DNA of 7,450 nt, from the NCBI GenBank assembly GCA_949295395.1, contig CASFLB010000098.1, positions 1 through 7,450 on the forward strand, read 5' to 3'. The first letter of the stretch is position 1. The number at the start of each line of letters is the position of its first letter. This document shows, piece after piece, positions 1-3,958 of this stretch. The DNA is from an uncultured Pseudomonadota bacterium (GTDB lineage: Bacteria > Pseudomonadota > Alphaproteobacteria > RF32 > CAG-239). The position numbers and the translations under genes were made by a program. Under the pieces are notes generated by a model. The model made no database searches and had not been told where the DNA came from. It saw only the letters and a list, made by a program, of their open reading frames with translations.

Positions 1-2
1 GT

Positions 3-308
3 TTGAAAAATGGTTTTCAATGTGGAAAAGATTGCCAAGACCCATTAAATTGTGGAACTTGCGTCAATCAAGATTGTTTTAATAACATGATATATAATCC
101 TCAAACAAAATATTGTGAAGATACTACAACTGGAGTTTATTGTTCTACTGAAAAAGAAGCTTATTTAACAGCGTCTTTAAGAGCTTTACCAGCTTTGAAT
201 TTCGGAGCTTTAGAAGCAGCGATTTTGATTTCTTTGCCGGTAGCCGGGTTACGACCGGTACGAGCAGCGCGTTTGCTAACTTCAAAAGTACCAAAACCGG
301 TAAGCTGA
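3..308 (+). CDS. Cysteine-rich protein fragment, 5' end outside window
   Basis: An open frame enters from the left edge and stays open to a stop at 306-308. Its first ~52 codons are rich in cysteine with regular spacing: CGKDC, then CGTC, then QDC, then KYC and VYC, with Asn, Thr and Asp between. This looks like part of a repeated disulfide-bonded extracellular module. I do not recognise the family. From about position 161 the frame runs antisense to the HU gene, and the predicted residues there (Ala/Leu/Arg-rich, no Cys) look like a shadow of HU. The credible part is therefore 3-160. The real gene may have lost its natural 3' end, or it may overlap HU tail to tail by ~148 bases, which would be unusual. 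No start is visible; the TTG at 3 is only the first codon in frame. Confidence 0.4.
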   Translation: MKNGFQCGKDCQDPLNCGTCVNQDCFNNMIYNPQTKYCEDTTTGVYCSTEKEAYLTASLRALPALNFGALEAAILISLPVAGLRPVRAARLLTSKVPKPVS

Positions 309-433
309 ACGCTGTTACCTTTCTTCAAAGCTTTGGTGATAACTTCGAGGCTGGCAGCAACAACTTTAGCAGCTTCAGCTTTGGTAATGCCGGCAGCTTC
401 AGCAACAGCATCAACATATTCAGTTTTATTCAT
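161..433 (-). CDS. hup: HU-type DNA-binding (nucleoid) protein
   Basis: A complete 90-aa histone-like protein of the HU/IHF family, the normal length for HU. These small basic proteins act as dimers in the nucleoid, bending and compacting DNA. The sequence shows the N-terminal helical dimerisation half (residues 1-40), the GFGTF signature at 46-50, and the DNA-binding beta-arm with RNPATG at 61-66, whose proline (63) is the residue that intercalates into DNA in this family. The C-terminal helix reads PKFKAGKALKDAV. The ATG at 431-433 was chosen because an AGGAG (441-445 on the + strand as CTCCT) sits 7 bases upstream; in-frame extension further upstream gives hydrophobic residues that do not belong to HU. 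It is probably monocistronic. No clear terminator hairpin is visible after its stop. I infer HU rather than IHF alpha/beta from overall similarity; the exact paralogue (hupA/hupB) cannot be decided. Confidence 0.95.
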   Translation of the reverse strand: MNKTEYVDAVAEAAGITKAEAAKVVAASLEVITKALKKGNSVQLTGFGTFEVSKRAARTGRNPATGKEIKIAASKAPKFKAGKALKDAVK

Positions 434-440
434 AAGAATT

Positions 441-445
441 CTCCT
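441..445 (-). promoter_or_regulatory. Shine-Dalgarno of HU gene
   Basis: AGGAG on the minus strand, 7 bases before the ATG at 433. It fixes the HU start and excludes the upstream in-frame extension. Confidence 0.8.
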
Positions 446-481
446 AGTAAAATTAATGATAAGGTTTACCCTACACTTAAG

Positions 482-510
482 ATTTTCATTATTTTGAAAT
501 AAAATGTCAA
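482..510 (-). promoter_or_regulatory. Putative promoter of HU gene
   Basis: On the minus strand there is a perfect -35 box TTGACA (505-510), a 17-base spacer, and a weaker -10 box GAAAAT (482-487, four of six consensus positions). Transcription would start about 475, leaving a ~40-base leader before the HU start. The -35 match and spacing are good; the -10 is only fair. Confidence 0.5.
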
Positions 511-636
511 ACGTAAAATCAATAAAATCCACGAATAGTGCATAAATGTGGAAAAAAAATGATAAAATCAAGAAAAAAAGGACCTAAAATTTTTACAGAT
601 AGGAAAAAAACAGTAAAAATCAGATTCGGAAAAAGC

Positions 637-664
637 TTGAAAATAAGAAAAAAGAAGATAAAAT
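637..664 (+). promoter_or_regulatory. Promoter of zinc-finger cassette 1
   Basis: TTGAAA (637-642), a 16-base A-rich spacer, then TAAAAT (659-664). The same boxes recur in front of the paralogous gene downstream, which supports function. The predicted start of transcription is near 671, giving a leader of ~44 bases. Confidence 0.6.
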
Positions 665-714
665 GCAAATCGAAAAGATATTATTATGTTAAATAATTAT
701 AAAAATTGACGATT
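665..714 (+). promoter_or_regulatory. Conserved 50-nt leader without Shine-Dalgarno, cassette 1
   Basis: The 50 bases between the -10 box and the ATG align without gaps to 1470-1519 at about 40 of 50 positions. No purine-rich Shine-Dalgarno precedes the ATG at 715; the sequence there is AATTATAAAAATTGACGATT. AT-rich, unstructured leaders of this kind can be read through ribosomal protein S1 or by standby binding (inference). Confidence 0.45.
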
Positions 715-1365
715 ATGAAAGTAAAAATTTGTTTAGAGCGCAGACTCGTTATGGATTTAAGCCTGGAACAACAAGCCGAAACATCTTTATTAGCACAGTT
801 TGACGGTATAAGCCTTGAAACGATAGGTCTTGAATGTCCGTTTTGCGGAGAGCTATTGGAGCGAGGAAAATGTTCATGCAAGGAGTATAAAATCGCTTAT
901 CAAAAGCTGTTGGAAACATATCCAGAGAAAGATTTAGCATTGGTTATCAATGACAATGTTCGAACGGTTAGCACCTTGGCGTTGATAAAAGATCGGCTAA
1001 CGATGAAGCAAGTCCCGCTGAGTGACGAATTGATTCTACTGTTTGATAGCGGAACAATAGCGCGCAGTATGAGTGGAACCTATTTTGTTTCGGAAGGCAA
1101 CATTGAAGGAACGGACTTAAAATTCTACATTCGCCAAAAGAGGAAGAAGGAAGTCTACGAATGTCAGATTAAGGGCATTGATGACATTCCGCAAGAAGCA
1201 AAGATTAGACTTTGCAAATATGTAAGAAAAACTACTCCTCTCCCAAAAAGCACAAGGAAGATAATCTTTGGTGGGTATCGGCAAGAACTTTTGGAAGAAA
1301 CGATTGCCGAGTTTGGTTATGGCGAGTTTTTAGCACGTATACAAGAACTTATGAAAGACAAGTAA
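715..1365 (+). CDS. Putative zinc-binding protein, unknown function (paralogue 1)
   Basis: A 216-aa soluble protein with no signal peptide or membrane segment. Residues 41-55 carry a four-cysteine knuckle, C-x2-C-x8-C-x-C (CPFCG then CSC), expected to bind one zinc ion. It is followed by a basic, aromatic helix-like stretch (KEYKIAYQKLL). The middle holds the motifs ILLFD, YFVSEGNIEG, YIRQK, VYEC and KGIDDIPQEAK, all shared with the downstream paralogue, and the C-terminus ETIAEFGYGEF...QELMKDK is nearly identical in both. The ATG at 715 is preferred over the in-frame TTG at 706 because it aligns with the paralogue's start (both begin MKV). I do not recognise the family; the zinc knuckle suggests nucleic-acid or protein binding, but that is inference. 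It has its own promoter and terminator. Confidence 0.85.
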   Translation: MKVKICLERRLVMDLSLEQQAETSLLAQFDGISLETIGLECPFCGELLERGKCSCKEYKIAYQKLLETYPEKDLALVINDNVRTVSTLALIKDRLTMKQVPLSDELILLFDSGTIARSMSGTYFVSEGNIEGTDLKFYIRQKRKKEVYECQIKGIDDIPQEAKIRLCKYVRKTTPLPKSTRKIIFGGYRQELLEETIAEFGYGEFLARIQELMKDK

Positions 1366-1374
1366 TTATGTATG

Positions 1375-1410
1375 AAAAAAGGTTTGGAAAAAAGTTCCAA
1401 ACCTTTTTTT
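1375..1410 (+). terminator. Intrinsic terminator of cassette 1
   Basis: The 9-bp stem GGTTTGGAA (1381-1389) / TTCCAAACC (1395-1403) has a 5-base loop and is followed by seven T; a matching A-run precedes it, so it could work in both directions. It is repeated almost exactly after the paralogue. Confidence 0.85.
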
Positions 1411-1440
1411 GGGGCAAAGAAAATCAGATTTGGAAAAAAC

Positions 1441-1469
1441 TTGAAAATCAGAAAAAAACAAGCTAAAAT
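1441..1469 (+). promoter_or_regulatory. Promoter of zinc-finger cassette 2
   Basis: TTGAAA (1441-1446), a 17-base spacer, then TAAAAT (1464-1469), 31 bases after the preceding terminator. Both boxes are identical to those of cassette 1. Confidence 0.6.
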
Positions 1470-1519
1470 GCAAAACAAGAAAATATTATGATGTTAAACA
1501 ATTATAAAAAAATACAATT
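1470..1519 (+). promoter_or_regulatory. Conserved 50-nt leader without Shine-Dalgarno, cassette 2
   Basis: Exactly the same length as the leader of cassette 1 and about 80% identical. It is also AT-rich and lacks a Shine-Dalgarno before the ATG. Confidence 0.45.
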
Positions 1520-2242
1520 ATGAAAGTACAAGTTAATTTAACAACGCCTCGAAATCTGAAATTGGATGAAACATTTGTGTTGGGGCCTTTTGAATGTATC
1601 GAAATTAAGGCGATTGCGCCGGAATGTCCGTTTTGTGGAAGCAAGCTTTATCGAAGGCCATGCACCTGTGAAAAGTTCAAAACAGCCTGTCGAAAAATGT
1701 TAGCGACATACTCGGAGCAAGGCTTGTTCTTTTTAGTAAATGGTGAGCAAGAGGAAGTTTCTTATCTGATAGACAAGAAAAACGTAACCCAAAAAAAGGT
1801 TTCGGTAACGGATGAGGTGATTTTGCTCTTTGACCGAGGCGTAGTTGTTCCAAGCTATTGTGGACAATATTTTGTTTCGGAAGGTGTGATTGAAGGGGAG
1901 GAGTTATCCTTTTATGTCCGACAAAAAGGAAATCCGAATGTTTATGAATGTAGGATGAAGGGTATTAAGGATATTCCTCAAGAAGCTAAGGTTAGTCTGT
2001 CTCGACCTAAGGTTTCAGTGGCAAAAGAAAAAACAACATTTACAGAGGTTCGTTCCTCAGGAGATTGTCGAGGAAACATTGGACTATTGCGACAAGAGCT
2101 AATGACGAGACCGACACTGTCACGAAGCAACGGCAAAGGAAAAATTTCGGCTCGCCGTGTAAAAGTACAGCAAGAAACGATTGCCGAGTTTGGTTATGGC
2201 GAGTTTTTAACGCGCTTGCAAGAACTTATGAAAGACAAGTAA
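1520..2242 (+). CDS. Putative zinc-binding protein, unknown function (paralogue 2)
   Basis: A 240-aa paralogue of the preceding gene. The cysteine knuckle C-x2-C-x8-C-x-C at residues 36-50 has exactly the same spacing (CPFCG then CTC), and the shared motifs ILLFD, YFVSEGVIEG, YVRQK, VYEC and KGIKDIPQEAK follow in the same order. It is longer mainly because of an insert of roughly 25 residues, rich in Arg, Lys, Ser and Thr, just before the common C-terminus; the N-terminus also differs (no equivalent of the ERRLVMDLSLEQQ stretch). The last ~22 residues are almost identical to paralogue 1. It is transcribed from its own promoter, without a Shine-Dalgarno. Function unknown; the Lys/Arg-rich insert would fit nucleic-acid contact, but this is speculation. 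Confidence 0.85.
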   Translation: MKVQVNLTTPRNLKLDETFVLGPFECIEIKAIAPECPFCGSKLYRRPCTCEKFKTACRKMLATYSEQGLFFLVNGEQEEVSYLIDKKNVTQKKVSVTDEVILLFDRGVVVPSYCGQYFVSEGVIEGEELSFYVRQKGNPNVYECRMKGIKDIPQEAKVSLSRPKVSVAKEKTTFTEVRSSGDCRGNIGLLRQELMTRPTLSRSNGKGKISARRVKVQQETIAEFGYGEFLTRLQELMKDK

Positions 2243-2251
2243 TTATGTATG

Positions 2252-2289
2252 AAAAAAAAGGTTTGGAAAAAAGTTCCAAACCTTTTTTT
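2252..2289. terminator. Shared bidirectional terminator
   Basis: Stem GGTTTGGAA (2260-2268) / TTCCAAACC (2274-2282) has A8 before and T7 after. It ends cassette 2 on the + strand. Its other face lies only 4 bases beyond the stop of the convergent minus-strand gene (2294-2842), so both genes probably use it. Confidence 0.8.
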
Positions 2290-2293
2290 GTTG

Positions 2294-2842
2294 TTACCAC
2301 GAAACATCTTGGTCGGCAATATCGGCGGGAAGCTGTCCTTCATAATAGATGGTTGTCAAAACATGACGGTCAAGTCCATTATTGAAAATATCGCTGATAT
2401 AAGGACTGCTGCTCTGAAATTCAAAGGCGCAGACGCGCTCCAAAATATCTTCGGGGCATTGACAAATTGCTTCATCGGTTGAGGGGCGCAAAAAGCCATG
2501 ATAGCCACCATAGGTGTGATAGGTCGTAACCCGAGCAATTTCCTTAAGTCCCTCGGCCTTTTTAATCGGAGTTGAGCACCATCCGATAAAAGATTGAGAA
2601 TGTATTGGATAAGGCGGAATCCAAAACAAATTTTTTCCTTGGGCTATCGGGGCAATACCAACTGTTTTGTTTTTATCTTCACGCATAACCGGCTTAATTT
2701 TGCGGGCAAGGCGAAGAAGGTCGTCTTTGGTAAAACGCGATTCTTGCTGATGTAACTTTTCCAAGATAGAAAGAAGCTCTTCATAGTTCGGATAAGCATA
2801 CTTGTGCTCTTTAATCCATTGAATTTTTTCCAAAGTGTTCAT
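2294..2842 (-). CDS. Hypothetical protein, 182 aa
   Basis: A complete soluble protein that I do not recognise. There is no signal peptide or membrane helix. The N-terminal third (residues ~1-55) is charged and helical-looking, ending in a basic run (RLARKIKP). The rest is aromatic- and proline-rich with motifs such as FWIPPYPIHSQSFIGWCSTP, then TYHTYGGYHGFLRPSTDE, then ICQCPEDI, and it ends with YYEGQLPADI. The distinctive Tyr/His/Gly block suggests a folded domain of a conserved family. The start is taken at ATG 2842; a TTG two codons upstream is possible. No Shine-Dalgarno is visible in the AT-rich upstream sequence. It is convergent with cassette 2 and diverges from the remnant at 2859-3147. 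It could belong to an immunity-like or uncharacterised cytoplasmic family, but nothing in the sequence decides this. Confidence 0.75.
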   Translation of the reverse strand: MNTLEKIQWIKEHKYAYPNYEELLSILEKLHQQESRFTKDDLLRLARKIKPVMREDKNKTVGIAPIAQGKNLFWIPPYPIHSQSFIGWCSTPIKKAEGLKEIARVTTYHTYGGYHGFLRPSTDEAICQCPEDILERVCAFEFQSSSPYISDIFNNGLDRHVLTTIYYEGQLPADIADQDVSW

Positions 2843-2858
2843 AAGCAAAATAATTTAA

Positions 2859-3147
2859 ATGAATAGAATAATAAAAAAGTAATAAGCTTTTAACAAAAAA
2901 AGCATCAAGACATTGGTCTTTAACGCTGTTGGTGTCTCGAATTGTTCCATCATTATCCGCGAGAACAATATAGTTTTTTAGCTGTAAAGTCGTTATCGCG
3001 CAATGGAAGCTTGATGGAGAAGTGGTTTTAAAAATCAGAACGAATATTCCGGGAATGTGGAGAATTTTACAAGACGGCCGCAAGGGATATGCCTATATCT
3101 CGGAAAACCCGTCAGACAAGCAATGTATTGTCTTGCTTGTAAAGTAA
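2859..3147 (+). pseudogene. Probable remnant of a small gene, frameshifted
   Basis: From 2886 a coding-like frame reads AFNKKSIKTLVFNAVG, then NCSIIIRENNIVF, and is closed by a TAG created in a run of six T (2974-2979). With one T fewer the frame joins SCKVVIAQWKLDGEVV, then IRTNIPGMWRI, then GYAYISENPSDKQCIVLLVK and stops at 3145-3147. The codon choice and residue mix on both sides of the T-run look like one protein of ~87 residues. An ATG at 2859 is in the same frame (MNRIIKK) but is separated by two adjacent stops (2880-2885), so the N-terminus is broken or begins at a weak codon such as TTG 2913. A terminator lies just after the stop. The family is not recognised. The alternative is intact but spurious coincidence, since the antisense strand is also open here. 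Confidence 0.4.
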
Positions 3148-3160
3148 AATAAGTTCTGTC

Positions 3161-3193
3161 AAAAGAGGTTCTGCTAAAGAATCTCTTTTTTTT
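3161..3193 (+). terminator. Intrinsic terminator after the gene remnant
   Basis: AGAGGTTCT (3164-3172) pairs with AGAATCTCT (3178-3186) through one G-T wobble; the loop is GCTAA and eight T follow from 3186. It starts 14 bases after the remnant's stop, which supports a once-active + strand gene there. Confidence 0.7.
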
Positions 3194-3195
3194 AC

Positions 3196-3225
3196 AAAAA
3201 AAGACGCCAAACAATGACGTCCTTT
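3196..3225 (-). terminator. Terminator-like hairpin, unit A
   Basis: On the minus strand AAAGGACGTC pairs with GGCGTCTTTT (inner 6 bp with one G-T pair, GACGTC 3216-3221 / GACGCC 3203-3208) around a 7-base loop, followed by T7. The same element recurs in unit B. Confidence 0.55.
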
Positions 3226-3236
3226 AGTTTTTTGCG

Positions 3237-3286
3237 CTACCGTCGCACGGCTGGAGACAGTCGTACAAAACGCTACCGTCGCACGG
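3237..3286. repeat. Duplicated CTACCGTCGCACGG word in unit A
   Basis: The 14-mer is at 3237-3250 and 3273-3286 in unit A and once in unit B (3547-3560). Its core CCGT-CGC-ACGG is a small perfect hairpin. The duplication accounts for most of the difference in unit spacing (310 bases between the flanking hairpins against 273 between the tRNA tails). Confidence 0.75.
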
Positions 3287-3288
3287 TT

Positions 3289-3307
3289 TGGTCGGGATGA
3301 CTGGATT
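3289..3307 (-). repeat. Copy of tRNA-Pro 3' end, unit A
   Basis: TGGTCGGGATGACTGGATT is an exact 19-nt match to 3809-3827, the last 19 bases of the tRNA-Pro gene including CCA, in the same orientation. The match stops abruptly on the tRNA-internal side: the next base is G here and C in the tRNA. Confidence 0.85.
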
Positions 3308-3315
3308 GACTTGTT

Positions 3316-3366
3316 CGCCATGCTCACTGCGCCGCTTCGTCGTCGTTCGGGCTTTAAGCCCTTCAC
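3316..3366. repeat. 51-bp module, unit A (single copy)
   Basis: Begins CGCCATGCTCACTGCGCCGC and ends at CCCTTCAC, containing the near-palindrome GGGCTTTAAGCCC. It occurs once in unit A and twice in unit B. Confidence 0.8.
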
Positions 3367-3464
3367 CGACATACTTCCGTCTGCCTCTCCTCCTAGTCGA
3401 ACAGCATTGTTCGCTCGGTTCGCAACCGCGCTGGTTCGTATCAATGCCTTCGGCATCTTTAAAA

Positions 3465-3489
3465 CAAAAAAACGCCATAAAAGGCGGAA
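3465..3489 (-). terminator. Degenerate terminator hairpin, unit A
   Basis: CGCC (3473-3476) and GGCG (3483-3486) flank ATAAAA; an A-run on the 5' side of the + strand gives a T-run on the minus strand. It corresponds to the better hairpin after tRNA-Pro. Confidence 0.45.
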
Positions 3490-3506
3490 AAGACTTTAGA
3501 AATAAG

Positions 3507-3535
3507 AAAAAAGACGCCAAACAATGACGTCCTTT
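3507..3535 (-). terminator. Terminator-like hairpin, unit B
   Basis: Identical to the unit A element: GACGCC (3513-3518) and GACGTC (3526-3531) around a 7-base loop, with six A before them on the + strand (T6 on the minus transcript). Confidence 0.55.
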
Positions 3536-3561
3536 AGTTTTTTGAGCTACCGTCGCACGGT

Positions 3562-3580
3562 TGGTCGGGATGACTGGATT
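3562..3580 (-). repeat. Copy of tRNA-Pro 3' end, unit B
   Basis: A second exact copy of TGGTCGGGATGACTGGATT, 273 bases after the unit A copy and 247 bases before the tRNA's own tail. It is followed by GACTTGTTCGCC exactly as in unit A, so the two array copies share a junction that differs from the tRNA gene. Confidence 0.85.
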
Positions 3581-3588
3581 GACTTGTT

Positions 3589-3690
3589 CGCCATGCTCAC
3601 TGCGCCGCTTCGTCGTCGTTCGGGCTTTAAGCCCTTCACCGCCATGCTCACTGCGCCGCTTCGTCGTCGTTCGGGCTTTAAGCCCTTCAC
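3589..3690. repeat. 51-bp module, unit B (two tandem copies)
   Basis: Two adjoining copies at 3589-3639 and 3640-3690 that appear identical. Because 51 is a multiple of three, the repeat stays open in several frames and produces repetitive but unconvincing peptides. Confidence 0.85.
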
Positions 3691-3771
3691 CGGCATACTT
3701 CCGTCTGCCTCTCCTCCTAGTCGAACAGCTCCCGCGCTGGTTCGTATCAATGCCTTCGGCATCTTTAAAAC

Positions 3772-3796
3772 AAAAAAAACCGCCGTAAAAGGCGGA
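3772..3796 (-). terminator. Terminator of tRNA-Pro
   Basis: CCGCC (3780-3784) and GGCGG (3791-3795) flank a 6-base loop. On the minus strand the hairpin is followed by T8, and it begins 13 bases after the CCA end of the tRNA. Confidence 0.8.
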
Positions 3797-3808
3797 TTTT
3801 TGTTTTAA

Positions 3809-3885
3809 TGGTCGGGATGACTGGATTCGAACCAGCGACCACTTGCACCCCATGCAAATGCGCTACCAGGCTGCGCTACATCCCG
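3809..3885 (-). tRNA. tRNA-Pro (anticodon GGG)
   Basis: A 77-nt gene with CCA encoded. Acceptor CGGGATG pairs with CATCCCG, the D-arm is GCGC/GCGC, and the anticodon stem TTTGC/GCAAG holds the loop ATGGGGT, giving anticodon GGG (3849-3851) that reads CCC and CCU. The T-arm is CTGG/CCAG with the TTCGAAT loop, and the discriminator base is A. All arms are intact, so this is the functional copy. It has its own promoter and terminator and lies 73 bases after the glycosyltransferase gene on the same strand. The array just downstream carries copies of its last 19 bases. Confidence 0.97.
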
Positions 3886-3897
3886 AACAGCAATATC

Positions 3898-3926
3898 TAT
3901 ATAGAACGGCTTACAAAAAAAAGCAA
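3898..3926 (-). promoter_or_regulatory. Promoter of tRNA-Pro
   Basis: On the minus strand TTGCTT (3921-3926), a 17-base spacer, then TATATA (3898-3903). Predicted initiation is about 5-6 bases before the mature 5' end of the tRNA. Confidence 0.7.
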
Positions 3927-3958
3927 GACATTTTTTATAAAATATAAAATTTGAATTT

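Larger units (their letters stand above)
434..714. other. Divergent intergenic region, HU / zinc-finger cassette 1
   Basis: This 281-base gap separates two divergently transcribed genes. It is very A-rich on the + strand with many A4-A8 runs, a composition that favours intrinsic DNA curvature. It holds the HU promoter and Shine-Dalgarno on the left and the promoter and leader of the first zinc-finger cassette on the right. Homology with the second cassette begins at about 616. I see no coding potential or RNA gene between 511 and 615. Confidence 0.6.
616..2289 (+). repeat. Tandem duplication of a promoter-gene-terminator cassette
   Basis: Two head-to-tail units, about 616-1410 and 1421-2289, each hold a promoter, a 50-nt leader, a gene and an intrinsic terminator. 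Promoter and leader align almost without gaps (leader about 80% identical by eye). The 3' ends (1296-1410 and 2173-2289) are nearly identical, with a handful of substitutions and two extra A residues in copy 2. The coding middles are clearly more diverged, with proteins roughly half identical. The pattern is either an old duplication with later homogenisation of the ends, or selection on both ends. Confidence 0.85.
3196..3806. repeat. tRNA-Pro-flanking mosaic repeat array, two units
   Basis: About 610 bases without a credible gene, much richer in GC than the flanks. It consists of two related units (A ~3196-3489, B ~3507-3796). Each has, in + order: a terminator-like hairpin with T/A runs, one or two copies of the word CTACCGTCGCACGG, a 19-nt copy of the tRNA-Pro 3' end, one or two copies of a 51-bp module, a conserved pyrimidine-rich stretch (CATACTTCCGTCTGCCTC...), CGCTGGTTCGTATC, the hairpin TGCCTTCGGCA, and a CGCC/GGCG hairpin. 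Many words are short perfect palindromes. Long open frames on both strands here are compositional and repeat themselves with the units, so I do not call them genes. Confidence 0.85.

Noticed and set aside
434..571. N-terminal extension of HU by 46 residues
   Set aside because: The extension is Phe/Ile-rich and unlike HU; the strong Shine-Dalgarno at 441-445 points to the internal ATG.
1212..1466. Second + strand frame at the end of paralogue 1, mirrored at 2065-2385 after paralogue 2
   Set aside because: Their similarity follows from the nucleotide identity of the two cassette ends; both run through the terminators and lack a credible start.
2811..3083. Minus-strand 90-codon frame upstream of the 182-aa gene
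   Set aside because: It starts at TTG, overlaps the start of the 182-aa gene by about 30 bases, and is antisense to a more protein-like + strand remnant. Not excluded, but less likely.
3196..3806. CRISPR array
   Set aside because: Repeats are long, of mixed length and adjoin each other or are spaced ~250-300 bases apart; there are no uniform short repeats with unique spacers and no cas genes.
3288..3808. Several + strand open frames of 60-95 codons in the array
   Set aside because: They duplicate each other unit by unit, and the 51-bp module keeps several frames open at once. No ribosome-binding site was noted and composition differs from the real genes.
3224..3853. Long minus-strand open frame (209 codons) through the repeat array and into the tRNA
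   Set aside because: Its peptide merely repeats the array units and reads into the tRNA-Pro gene; Arg/Thr/Lys-rich with no domain. Typical spurious frame over tRNA and GC-rich repeats.
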